Of a stretch of 64,000 nucleotides of DNA, positions 36,051 to 48,015 are shown one piece after another. The stretch is from Paramecium sonneborni (lineage: Eukaryota > Ciliophora > Oligohymenophorea > Peniculida > Parameciidae). Where the stretch lies: positions 704,190 through 768,189 of the forward strand of contig CAJJDN010000011.1 of the NCBI GenBank assembly GCA_905182985.1. Reading direction: 5' to 3'. A model generated the notes under the pieces. That model was not told the DNA's origin and did not search any database. It was given only the letters and a program-made list of their open reading frames with translations. A program made the position numbers and the translations under genes. The first letter of the stretch is position 1. Each line of letters opens with the position of its first letter.

Positions 36051-37557
36051 TCATTCTCTCTTTTTCTTACTTATAATTTTTTTCTAAAACTATTATAATT
36101 CTTATGATCCAATCTTTTTAAAATCATCTTTGCTCATAATCTTTTCAGCCTCTTTTTCATTCTCAACACCATCTAATAAATCTTTCATAGTTTAATCATC
36201 CTAATTTGAAACTGTACTTTCTTAATCATTTTTTTTAGAATCAATAGTATAATTATGATTATCGTAATATCTACATAAATCAACCAATTCGTATGCTCTT
36301 TATTCTACTAATTACATCAAAGTAACCTCAGAATTAGGATCATATTTTATTTATAATTTATTAGCTATTTCTAATAATTCTCTTTCATATTCTTTTATTT
36401 CATTCTCAGCCTATTAAATTTCTTTATCTAATTTCTCACTTCTTTCTAATTATTGAGCAAATTTAAATTTTTCATCTTCAAATTCATTATCCTCCTTCTA
36501 TTAATTTTTTGTATATTAAGAAATCTATTTTTATAATTCTTCAATTTATTTTTCTTCAGAATCAATTTAATCACTCAAAATATTTGCTCTTTTAAATAAT
36601 TCATTATTTGTATCTTCTATTGTTCTAAAAGTATGAATTATTTCTTCTATCGAATTCAATCCTGTTTCTTTTTTTAATTTCTCAAACATTAATTCATAAT
36701 TTGTAACATCCTCAACATCCTTCTACATTTATATTTATTATTTAGGCTATTATGATTCTTTTATTTATTAAGATTTACTCTCTTATTTTATTTGTTATTG
36801 TTATTACTATTATTATTACTATTGATTTTTAGGAGATTACTCTTCTGTGTCATCTAAACGATTTGTTTTTAATATTTACGTATATTCTTATTTATTTGAT
36901 TCTACTACTTAATTAGCTTATCTAAATAAATTATATATTCATTTACTCTTTCATCTTATCAAATTATTCTTAACATTGATTTAATTCATGTTCTATTTAT
37001 TTTCTAATAAGTAATTATTTTTTAAATTCTTCCTCTTTTGCTCTTATATCACTTTCAAGCTTTTTAAAAACATTACTATAAATAACCCTTTCCCTTCTTG
37101 CAGTATTTATTTGCTCCATTAATTAATTTATCTCTGCTAATGATTCATTATGTTTAAGTTTAATTTACTCTAATTAGCTAAATTTATTATTTTCATTTAC
37201 CTTTCTAAAGTCTTTTATTTCTTTATTAAACTTGGTAATTAAATTCCATCCGAATTACTCATTTTTTTTCGGTGATCTTGCAACTGTTATTCAGCATTCT
37301 AAATTAATTACTCTAAATCTCTCTTTTATTATATATTTATTTACTTATTTTTTGCTTTCAACCTCTATTTTTTTTGCATATTAGGCACATTCTTCTTATA
37401 ATGTATTCATTTTTTCAAAATCATTATTTTTTCCATCCTATTATAAATCTTCTTGTAAAGTTTGATTTTACTACTTCATTTATGCTATGTGTTCTCTTTC
37501 ATAGAAATACAATCATTACATATTTGCTGCTAATTAATCTTTAGATTTTCCTTTCAT
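36051..37557 (-). CDS. Outer dynein arm docking complex subunit (ODAD1/CCDC63-like)
   Basis: Five exons, introns 37496-37519 and 37323-37344 (AAG), 37178-37200 and 36922-36946 (TAG); 471 codons (470 aa). The product is coiled coil almost throughout. Two landmarks of the ODA1/CCDC63/CCDC114 family are clear: INQLMEQINTARRERVIYSNVFKKLE near residue 120 (residues quoted span one family signature) and the later YELMFEKLKKETG followed by a HTFRTIEDTN-NELF block, which matches the ATG/EDQN region of the family. These proteins form the docking complex that fixes outer dynein arms to axonemal A-tubules. A Gln-rich insert lies between the landmarks. The first intron contains TGA, so its AAG end is required. 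Confidence 0.82.
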
Positions 37558-37928
37558 AAATTTTTATATTCTTTTAATATATCATTATTATTTTGCGATT
37601 ATAAACTGACAAATATATAACTATATGCTTTATATTCTCACTATCTATATATTGAAATTTTATATAATAAACATTTAATTTTATGTTTATTCATATTATA
37701 TTAGAAAAAGATGAGAATCTTTGTGTAAACTTTAAAATAAATACACATATAAAATAAACAACGAATTAGTCCAGAATTATAAAGATAAAGTATAAATTTT
37801 TTTATATTGTTCATTAGTTTTGTTGTTTAATTAATTTATGATTGTATAAATATCTATATGGAATGATTGTTTATCCTTTTATATAATTTCTAATAATTAA
37901 TTTTTAATATAAAAATAATATAGATATT
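37558..37928. other. Divergent promoter region
   Basis: About 370 bp between the starts of two divergent genes. It is AT-rich, and no motif could be named. Confidence 0.5.
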
Positions 37929-38471
37929 ATGTTTGATGATATCTCTCGTAATTAAGGATTATACAAGATGCTTTTTTTAATCATAGGTTTGGTGTTGATA
38001 TCATTTTGCTTCTTTTTTGATGCAGCCGAGTTTGATTTACAATCAGATAAGTTCCAGACTTTTTTAACATTTTCAGCAAAATAACATACAATAGGAGATT
38101 ATGGTGATTGTTATACAAAAATTCCTGATTTATTTGATGATTCATTAGTCAATACTGTTAAAGCTACTCCTTTTTTAGGAGGATTTGCATTAGGATTTGG
38201 TGGATTAATTATTTTATTTTCATTAGGATAAACTCTTATAAGTAGAGTTATTAAAAAATATCATATTTGGATCATCTAATTGATATGTTTATTCCTTGAA
38301 TGGGTATTGATTTTGTTAATTCCAATCTTGTATTTCACCACAAAAACAGATAAATGGAAATTATGTTGGTTTCCAATAATATTTGAATTTCTTGCATTGA
38401 TTTCAACTACTTTTGCAGCGGTGCTTTATTTCAAAAGTAATTAAAGCAAAGGAACACAATTATTATCATGA
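37929..38471 (+). CDS. Four-span membrane protein (claudin/tetraspan-like plan)
   Basis: Intronless, 181 codons (180 aa). There are four hydrophobic segments: LFLIIGLVLISFCFFF (about residues 14-29), GGFALGFGGLIILFSLG (about 80-97), IWIIQLICLFLEWVLILLIPILYF (about 107-130) and IIFEFLALISTTFAAVLYF (about 144-162). The first loop is the largest and carries a Cys and several acidic residues. The plan resembles PMP22/claudin-type or tetraspan proteins, but no diagnostic motif is present, so family membership is open. Confidence 0.6.
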
Positions 38472-39159
38472 AAAAATTATCAATACATATTTAGATATTA
38501 AAAAATTATTTTATAAATTTATTTTATTAATTATCATTTGATAAACAAAAGTTAAGAGAATTGTTTTTATTCTGGTATACATAAGCTAATATATATTAAT
38601 TATCTCTAATTAGAAAGAGATAATTGATTAACAATAAGTATTAATCTTTATTTATTAGAAATAAGCATCTTTTCGCTTTAGATCATTTAGTTCTGATTCT
38701 TTCCTTATTTAATTTAAAAATAAATAAAATAATTTAGTAAAATAATAATGACTGTCTTAATTTAAATTAAAATTACAAATTACTTAAATTTCTTCCAATT
38801 ATTATGTTAAATTTATATATTTTAAAGGTTTATTGGAAATAATTTAAAATTAACTCATTTTGGTTAATGAATAAATATTTCTTGATATTTTTCTAAATGT
38901 TTCTACCATATCTAAATAGCTATTAGTTGTAGTTCAATTGAGATTGAGTTTTAATATCATTTGATTTTAAAGAAACGTATCGTAAAATGTATTGATTTTA
39001 AACTTGCTAATCATCTAAGTTTAATTAATAAAACTATATTGAAGGAACATCAAATAGATTTAATTTTTTAAAATGGTTACTAATTTCTTGATTTATTATT
39101 TAAATATAATGATTAAGGACTTTAATCTGAAAAAGGAAAATTGATTAATTATATAATTT
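38472..39159. other. Intergenic region
   Basis: About 690 bp of AT-rich sequence between two plus-strand genes. No gene, repeat or RNA is recognised. Confidence 0.5.
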
Positions 39160-40353
39160 ATGTTTGTTCTATTCGTGATTTTCACAATTTCATCAGCTCG
39201 ATTACTTTAAAGAGGACCTCATCATAAAGATTAAAGATATGATAGATAATCAAATAACACTATCAATTAATTATTTGAGAATTTAGCTAAGAACTTAGAT
39301 TAGGATTAAAAAGATGAACTTAAAATTATTTAAAGTTATATATTTGATGAAGGATTTCAATATTATTAAAATTAAGATAAAGAAAGAAAAGATAAAATTT
39401 GGCTTGCATTCTTTGGAATGGCCGAAGAACTAGATAAATCAAAACCATAAGAAAATTAAAGAATTGAAAAAGATATTGAATATTTTAGTTCACTTAATTA
39501 TACAGATAAAGATATCGTATTAACCAAAATTTCGTAAGAATTAGAAAAAAAATTAAATGATACTACTTAACAATTCAATAGTAAAATAGTTTTGACCACA
39601 ATAGAAAAATAAATTGAAAATTTTTAAAATAATCCAGATAGATCAATTTAAAGTACTTGGAATACAAGAGAATATATAAATAATTAAAATTAAGGAGAAA
39701 AAGAATTTAGAGAAATTGAATATTAAATTTAAGAGTTTTTAGATTAAGGTCTTTCTGATTAAGATGTTAAGAATAATATTACACAATTTATAAATGAATA
39801 TTTTAATGATTCTTAAGCTATATAGTAAGATTTGAAAAATCTAGATTAAATTATAGAGCAAATTTCTCAATAGGAGAAAAAAAAGAATTCAACATAATAA
39901 TACAAAAAAATAAGACAGGAGATTAGATAAATTATAAGAGATTAACTTAAAGAAGGAAAGAATGAGTAAGAAATTAATTAAAAAATTTAAGATCTTTTGA
40001 ATCAAAATGGATATTAACAACTTAATGAAACTTAAAAAGAAGAGATATAAAAAATAATATAAAATGAATTTATAAGATTTAATAGATAGAAAGACTATGA
40101 GAATAGTTTATCTTCAAACTCTACCTAATAAGAAACAGGCAATCAAAATAAAAAAAAAGATATTGTAGATACAACTTAAAATACTTAATAAGAATAAAAT
40201 TATACCTTATTTTATATTGGAGGTTTTAGTACAATTTTAATGATAACAATTGTTGTATTCGTAATCAGAAGATCAAGAATTAAAAAAAATTAAAGTAAAC
40301 AAATAGGATTCAAAATGTAAGAGAGTTAACAAGAAGCAGAATAAATGGAATGA
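39160..40353 (+). CDS. Gln-rich type I membrane protein
   Basis: Intronless, 398 codons (397 aa). A clear signal peptide (residues 1-15, FVLFVIFTISSA) precedes about 325 residues of Gln/Asn/Lys/Glu-rich sequence with helical periodicity, then one TM helix near residues 347-366 (FYIGGFSTILMITIVVFVI) and a basic cytosolic tail of about 30 residues. Many of the glutamines are written TAA. Several ENL/EFL.Q segments recur every 40-60 residues, hinting at a diverged helical repeat. No enzyme motif is present. It is likely a surface or secretory-pathway protein. Confidence 0.6.
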
Positions 40354-40432
40354 ACTTATGTTTATTTATTCATTCTTATTATATTTTTCAATAATATAAT
40401 CTTACCTAATATAATAATAAAATTAGCATAAA

Positions 40433-41091
40433 ATGAGTGATTTAAGAGATTTTGATATCAAACTGTTACATGATAATATTTAAAGTTGTTTCTAATATTT
40501 AGATAAAAAGATATATAGAGCAATGAATGTAGCACCAATCAGTAATACAATCATTATTGAAAAACCAAATACAGCAATGTATATTTTAAGATGATTTAAA
40601 GAGCTCATGAATATAAAGAATTGCAACATCATGTGAAATAGCTTTAACTAAAATATGATGAGGTTTGCTACAAGTATATGTCACTATTGACAAAATACCA
40701 AAACATGAATATTACTTTAAAATTGTAACAAGAAGAAATAGAACACTAATGTCAACTAATAAAAGAAATGAAATTAATGCACTTACAATAGCCTGGAGTA
40801 ATTGAGATACCAGTTTATGAATATTTGAGAGAATTTACAAAAAATAATCATAGCTAATTAAGTAATTTTTTATAAATATTGATGCATACAAAAAAGATGG
40901 ATCTTTCTATGATTGAATTGCTTTAAAATATAGAAAAATATTATAGGCCTTAAAATAAATTACAATTTTAAGATAAATATGTTTATCCAAAAGTACCTTT
41001 GAGAAAAATAAGAGAAAGGATATTGAAAACTCTGCCTGATTAGACAGTTTCATAAAATATAATACCTGAACGATCTATATCATTTTAATGA
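40433..41091 (+). CDS. Coiled-coil hypothetical protein
   Basis: Two exons, intron 40579-40601 (23 bp, ends AAG, contains TGA and shifts frame, so it is required); 212 codons (211 aa). A short N-terminal region is followed by a coiled coil (about residues 45-100, ELQHHVKQLQLKYDEV...) and a Lys/Pro-containing helical C-terminal half. No domain is known. Its 3' part is repeated at 41871-42284 by the assembly duplication. Confidence 0.6.
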
Positions 41092-41869
41092 AATTTTTGA
41101 TGATTTTTATAACAATTGATAATAAATATTAATATTTTTATTAATGTCAGAGGAAGGAAAAAATCTGACAGATAAATCATTAGAATCAAACACTCAAAGT
41201 TCAATATATAGACTAATATATTTGATGGTTCGGGATTAGAATTAATCAATGATAGTGCATAGTATGGCAATGTTAATAACTTTGATGCAAATAAATTATT
41301 TTAAATTTCATCATGTGGTATAAGCATTATAGTATAGAGATTGTATCAGTATGGTAGGATAATAATGCAGAAATATTGACTGAAATATTTGGATATTTTA
41401 ATTTTACTCATTATTTGTTAAATTAAGATTATAGTGCTGTACAAATATTAATATATGTTTCAATTGCATTAATAAGTTTTTGGGTGTTCTTATTTTTAAT
41501 ATCAATAATATTTATAGTAAATCAGAAAGATCCAGTTTAATTATTAATAAACATATTAAAATACATGACATTTGTGTTCAGTACGATACTCTATATACCT
41601 ATATTATTTTTATATACAGTATTAATTTAATAAATGTAAAATAGCTACCAATTAGTTGTACAAATGAATATATGGATAGTTTTCCAAACTAAAGATGTTG
41701 GTAAGGATTATTAGTTATAGATTAAATAATCTCAATAATTGGTTTAATAATTTTATTTTTCATGTGTTCATCAATTAATCTTGTATTGTTTGATGCTACT
41801 TTTGATTAAGAAAAAGCACTTTCAAAAAGAAATGGACGATGTTCAACTTTAACTTCTATTCATTTTGGA
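40678..41869 (+). repeat. Direct repeat 2, copy 1 (1192 bp)
   Basis: The 1192 bases before the N at 41870 recur at 41871-43062 with no difference that I can see, running across the end of one gene, the spacer, and the start of the next. As with repeat 1, the single N between copies points to an unmerged contig overlap. Confidence 0.9.
41144..41869 (+). pseudogene. Truncated 5' copy of the tiny-macrocysts-like gene (assembly duplicate)
   Basis: The first 726 bases of the large gene at 42337-47139, cut at the N. Same start, same first two introns. It should be merged with the full copy. Confidence 0.85.
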
Positions 41870-41870
41870 N

Positions 41871-43062
41871 ATGTCACTATTGACAAAATACCAAAACATG
41901 AATATTACTTTAAAATTGTAACAAGAAGAAATAGAACACTAATGTCAACTAATAAAAGAAATGAAATTAATGCACTTACAATAGCCTGGAGTAATTGAGA
42001 TACCAGTTTATGAATATTTGAGAGAATTTACAAAAAATAATCATAGCTAATTAAGTAATTTTTTATAAATATTGATGCATACAAAAAAGATGGATCTTTC
42101 TATGATTGAATTGCTTTAAAATATAGAAAAATATTATAGGCCTTAAAATAAATTACAATTTTAAGATAAATATGTTTATCCAAAAGTACCTTTGAGAAAA
42201 ATAAGAGAAAGGATATTGAAAACTCTGCCTGATTAGACAGTTTCATAAAATATAATACCTGAACGATCTATATCATTTTAATGAAATTTTTGATGATTTT
42301 TATAACAATTGATAATAAATATTAATATTTTTATTAATGTCAGAGGAAGGAAAAAATCTGACAGATAAATCATTAGAATCAAACACTCAAAGTTCAATAT
42401 ATAGACTAATATATTTGATGGTTCGGGATTAGAATTAATCAATGATAGTGCATAGTATGGCAATGTTAATAACTTTGATGCAAATAAATTATTTTAAATT
42501 TCATCATGTGGTATAAGCATTATAGTATAGAGATTGTATCAGTATGGTAGGATAATAATGCAGAAATATTGACTGAAATATTTGGATATTTTAATTTTAC
42601 TCATTATTTGTTAAATTAAGATTATAGTGCTGTACAAATATTAATATATGTTTCAATTGCATTAATAAGTTTTTGGGTGTTCTTATTTTTAATATCAATA
42701 ATATTTATAGTAAATCAGAAAGATCCAGTTTAATTATTAATAAACATATTAAAATACATGACATTTGTGTTCAGTACGATACTCTATATACCTATATTAT
42801 TTTTATATACAGTATTAATTTAATAAATGTAAAATAGCTACCAATTAGTTGTACAAATGAATATATGGATAGTTTTCCAAACTAAAGATGTTGGTAAGGA
42901 TTATTAGTTATAGATTAAATAATCTCAATAATTGGTTTAATAATTTTATTTTTCATGTGTTCATCAATTAATCTTGTATTGTTTGATGCTACTTTTGATT
43001 AAGAAAAAGCACTTTCAAAAAGAAATGGACGATGTTCAACTTTAACTTCTATTCATTTTGGA
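41871..43062 (+). repeat. Direct repeat 2, copy 2 (1192 bp)
   Basis: Second copy of repeat 2. It starts inside the coiled-coil gene (its 3' part, 41871-42284, is a duplicate of 40678-41091) and runs into the complete large membrane-protein gene. Confidence 0.9.
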
Positions 43063-46000
43063 ATAGTAGTATTATTATCTATGTTACCACATAATGAGAA
43101 TTCATAGGTATTTTTTGAAGTTTATTAATTAATTGGATCAGTGATTTGTTTTTTGTATGCTAAGAAAAATGATGCTTATAATAATAGAATAATGTAGAAG
43201 TTATTTTTAACTTTTCTTACATTAGAAATGTGGGCATCCCTTATGTTATGTATTTCTAATTTAGTTGAAAAAAGAATAATGGTTGGATCTTTATATACAT
43301 GGTTATTTTGTTTGCCTTTTGTATTCATGATATAATTATTACAATAATAGAAAAGAGAATAATGTTTAATGATTTATGTAAATAAATTTGATAGTCCTGT
43401 TTAATTAGTAAATCATGTACATGAAGTTATAAAATTAGTAGAATATGATAAAAAGAGATTACCTTAAGGTTAATTATTAAATGGTTACATTGAATTTCAC
43501 AATTAGACTTGTCCAAATCCATTATGTCCTTTAAAAAAAGTGAAATTCTCATTAAATATGTTTAAAGCTAAAAATGAATTGGTTAGTAAAACAGATAAGA
43601 GACATCAATTAATATACGATACAATGACAAGATTATTCATAATGGGTATTGGAAAATTTCCAACTGATGTTTTTATTCGAATAGAATATGCTTTATTTAC
43701 TTTAAGAATTTTAAAATCTAAACCTTAAGCTTTAGAAGAATTAAGTAATATAGAGAAATTGAAGTCTTCTTTTGATGAAAAATATATAGTCTTTTATATA
43801 AAGAGTGTAATTGAGGCAGAGATATCTGAATTAAGTGGAGAAGGTTAAGATTTTACAGAGTAAAGAGATTTTGATGAAAAATTTGGATCTTTTAAATAGG
43901 CAATGGAAAGAAGTGTAAGTTTATTAATGGAGTTTTGGTCTCAATTTGCTGATGAGAAACCAGATCTAGTCAAATTATATGAAATAGGATCAAAGTTATT
44001 TCCAATTAGAATGTATGTTGATACAACTTGGAAGAGACTTTAAAGAATATAAAACCAATAATTACCTTAAGCTTTAAGATTATATTCAAAATATTTAATT
44101 GAAATTTTTAATGATAGAATATCAGGATTTGATTTGCTTGAATAGGCTAGAAAATTAGAAAGTTCATTTGCTTAAAGAAAAGCTTTTAAATTAGGTATGA
44201 CATCAAATTTGAATGTTGATGGATAAGAGGATGGTTGTGTATTTATTTCATTAGAAGAAGAGAAATTTGGATAGATTTATGCTATTAATATGGCTGCAGC
44301 ATCTTTATTGGGTTTTGATAAAAATGAACTTATGAATAAGAAAGTAAATAATATTATGCCATCATTATATGCAAGACATCATGATGATTTTTTAAGAAGA
44401 TTTTTAGATACAAATGAGGCTACATTATTAAATAAAGAAAGATTGTTATTAGGAAAACATAAGAATGGATATTTATTAGGAATAAATGTATTATTACGTC
44501 CAGTTTATCATGTTTTAAAAGAAGGAGTTGAATTTGTAGGAACATTTAAAAAAGAAAAAAGAATCAAAGATGTTGCTTATTTGGTTTGTAATAAAGAATA
44601 TGTAATTGAAGATGTTTCAGGAGGATGCATAAACTTATTAGGTTTGGATGTAAAATCATTATAGATTTAAGAAATTCATTTATTTGATTTATTTCCTGAT
44701 ATAAAAGAATCATATAGTGATTTTAAGATGAAGTAAGGAAAATCTATAGATTTCATATTTCCAAGAATTTTAGATGATCATATAGCCTTTGGAGCATCTG
44801 ATGTAACAATTAGATTAAGTGTATCAATTTAGGATATAAATTTTCTTATAATGAAAACTTCTGAAAATGAATAAGGTTTAGCTGGATATTAAGTTAGAGT
44901 TGAAAAATAAATAGATTTATCTAATTCAAATATAAAATAATTATAAAAGAAAGCATCCAAAAATTAAAATTTTTCATTTAGATTATAATTTTAATAAACT
45001 GGTATGCATTTTTATGGAGAATATACTGATGCTAATTATAGTGAAATGATAACTCATATACAAGATTAGAGTATGTTTACTAATCAAGAGTATGATTTAA
45101 AAAGTAAAGAAATTGAAAAAAATGAAGATGTTATAGATTATTCTTAAGGTATTAGGGTTATGAGATTGTTTGAAGGAGTAATTTATGATATTGAAAAATT
45201 TTAATCAGATGCTGATATGGAAAGTTATGAAGAAATTTAAATTAAGAAAGATGAATAATAAAATCTAGAAAATGATGAACCAAATGAATCTGGATATTTT
45301 AGATCCTCTAAAGAATTATAAGAGACTTTAAATGCTTAAAGTGAAAGTAGAACAATTAGATGGTTATACTATATATCATTTTTATTAACAATATTATTGA
45401 TTATATTATGCATTCTCAATAATGTATTTGAGAGATAAGAAATTAATAATTAAAATACTGGTTGGAATATGATTATTAAGTAATCTGATATGATTACTTA
45501 TTTAAATTAAATTGTTTTGTATTCAAGAGAATTAATGTTTCTAAGCTTGGGATTATCATATTATTAATAGGATTAACTCTTATCTAATTTGAACAATAGT
45601 ATTTAATAGTTTGATTAGTTAAGTAAGGATATTTTCATGAAGATTTCCTTCAATTCTGATGTTAAGATGAGTACTTAATCAGGACAGGAAATTAGTACTT
45701 TAGAATAAGCAAGTTAATAAATTGTAAGTAAATCTCTTAATATTCAATAAATTTAATCTTAATTGAATGAGAATTAAATCGATTATTATTATGTGATATT
45801 CAATTCCTTAAATGATTTCATCCGTGCTCTCCTTGATATGTATATGAATACCATCGATCTATCCTACGATTAAACTAATAAATTATATAGTGATATTTTA
45901 ATAATCCTCATTTTATCAGCTTGTTTAACTTTCATATCTTCAATAATTCTTACCTGTATATTAACTAGCACTTTAGATAAAAGATAAGAAATATTAAGTA

Positions 46001-47139
46001 TATTTCTTGATATTCCAGAGAGAACAGCTAAATCATTCTACACTAAATGTGAAAATTTTTTATCGTAAATATCCTCTAATGAAGATGATGAAGTATTAAG
46101 TGAAATTGACATAATTGACGACAAAGGAAATGATGAACCAGTATCACTTCTAGGGAGAAAGAGAAAGAGATTTAAAAATAATGAAAACAAGCATATGGGA
46201 TTCTTTGTTAAGATGATATTTTTAGCATCTATATTGGAGTCATATTTTATTATGATTTACTTTTTAGACTAAAATAATGTTGATTAGAAAATCAATATTT
46301 TAAATGAATTTAATCAAACTTCATTAAGTTCCAGTTATTATTCTATTCTTGTTAATTCCCTTAAATAATATATTTACAATGACAAATTCAATTTAATGAA
46401 TTAAGATAGTAATATTACTATGGTTTAATTGATAAACAAAGTTTATGAAATTGATACTCTATATTAAAAATTACATGCTATTAATGTAGAATATAATGAT
46501 ATATCATACATTGATTTTTATAATTCAATTATGTTTGATAATCTTTGCGTCATTATCAAATTTTAAGAAATTACATGTGAAACATTTGCTAATGGAATTT
46601 TAGATCATGGATTAATGACAGCAGTATCCAGACATTTTTAAAATATAAGAAAATTATATAATACTTATTAGAATCTATATTTTAATGACTCTTAAGAATT
46701 TCCTTGGTCTAATTATACCCTTTTGTAACTATCTGATGATAAGAAGAGAAATAAACTTCTTAATTTACTCAATACACCAGAAAGTTATGAGATAAGTAAA
46801 TTTTATTATTTATATTCTAGATGATATGTAATTTAATGTTCTTAAAGATTCATATTCACTTTTAAAGAATGAATATTTTAATATTATCACAACTGATTAA
46901 GAGAATTATGTAGTTTAGTAGTTAATACTTATGATATTCTTCTTATTAACTTTGATTATAGCGTTATTGTTTTGTTGGAATCCATTCTTAAGAAAACTAA
47001 ATAGAGAAGTATTTTCAAATATATTTATTAGATTTGGTCCACTAAATGTTTATTAACCTTCATCCCAATAGATGAAATAGCCAAAATTAGAACAATTAAT
47101 AATTATATTAGAACTGTTATATTGGAATAAAACATTTGA
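42337..47139 (+). CDS. Tiny-macrocysts (TmcB)-like multi-pass membrane protein with PAS domain
   Basis: Five exons, introns 42536-42563 (CAG), 42894-42913, 46796-46820 and 47009-47031 (TAG); 1569 codons (1568 aa). A multi-pass N-terminal block of about 330 residues is followed by a cytosolic region with HNQTCPNPLCPLKK near residue 375, then a PAS-like domain near residues 620-740 (INMAAASLLGFDKNEL, NIMPSLYARHHDDFL, HKNGYLLGINVLLRPVY). A second membrane region with several hydrophobic helices spans the C-terminal half and ends in FIPIDEIAKIRT. This order is that of the TmcB/TmcC family, common in ciliates and Dictyostelium and probably sensory. Ligand and output are unknown. ORFs at 43540-43728 and 44290-44664 are parts of it. 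Confidence 0.75.
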
Positions 47140-47165
47140 AATTTTATTATTTTTATATAAAACAA

Positions 47166-47937
47166 TCAATCTTAAGCATCATTATCAGATAATTAAGGGG
47201 TATATAAAGCATCCCAACCTAATAAAAAGGGTAATGAAAACTATAATATTTTTATTAAATATATATTACATTAATTAATTCTAATGCTGTAATGTATTCT
47301 GCTTGATTCAAAGTTATCTTATATGGGTTTAATTATTTATCTTATTCTTCATCTTTTGCTATTGATATAAGTATATCTTATGCGGTTTTATTTATTTTTA
47401 AGACTCTCTTTTCGTTAACTTATGTTTAGTATGCTTAATTAATATAAATTAAGGAATACTAATGAGGAAATTAGAGGTTTCATCATATGCTTTATTTTTA
47501 GTGATTAACAATTATCCTATCTACTTGACACCTAAACTAAATTATTTCTTTTTATCCCATTCTAAATGATGATTTCCTTCTCTCTAACGAATTATTGGAA
47601 CTAATTCAAAGAGAATCCAACCAGGTTTTTAAATTGCATAATAATTATTTTTCTCAACATAAGTGGCTTTAATTGGAGTCATTGAAAACATTAAATTTTC
47701 ATTCCAAACTGTAAATGCTTTTAAAATGATAGGCTTTTCTGAATTAATTTCTAGTAGGATAGATATTTAATATGATACTTCTGGTTTCAAAGCTAAAACA
47801 ATACTTTAATATTTTTGAGAATTACATAATTATAATTAAATGAGTACAGATTAATCATCTAATTCATCAATTTAAAAAGGTAAATCGCTTTCCTCTATTG
47901 ATACAACTAGATCAAAATAATCATAAGAATTAGGGAT
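47166..47937 (-). CDS. Whirly-fold ssDNA/RNA-binding protein, probably mitochondrial
   Basis: Introns 47434-47459 (26 bp, AAG, required for frame) and 47241-47269 (TAG). The frame is open from 47937 to the TGA at 47166-47168, but no ATG was found after the upstream in-frame TGA, so the first exon is unresolved. Family marks are strong: FELVPII followed by EWDKKKQFSLGVKQIGQLL, then RVLKINK, and a final PYKITLNQAEY block with LINFSLPFLLGW. These match the Whirly core seen in plant organelle Whirlies and in the kinetoplastid MRP1/MRP2 guide-RNA-binding proteins. Those bind single-stranded nucleic acid in organelles as tetramers, and the same role here is inferred. The stop lies 26 bp from the convergent large gene. 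Confidence 0.7.
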
Positions 47938-48015
47938 TCATTAAATATTGTAGACTGCATTCTAAGATATGGGTATTAAATTTTATTATGTAGTTTAGAT
48001 GATGAAAATACAGAT

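Noticed and set aside
41085..41270. Minus-strand 61-aa ORF, also at 42278-42463
   Set aside because: Shadow of the start of the TmcB-like gene; it appears twice only because of the duplicated assembly segment.
40678..43062. Tandem duplication creating two coiled-coil genes and two TmcB-like genes
   Set aside because: Same pattern of identity with a single N; each second copy is cut at the N.
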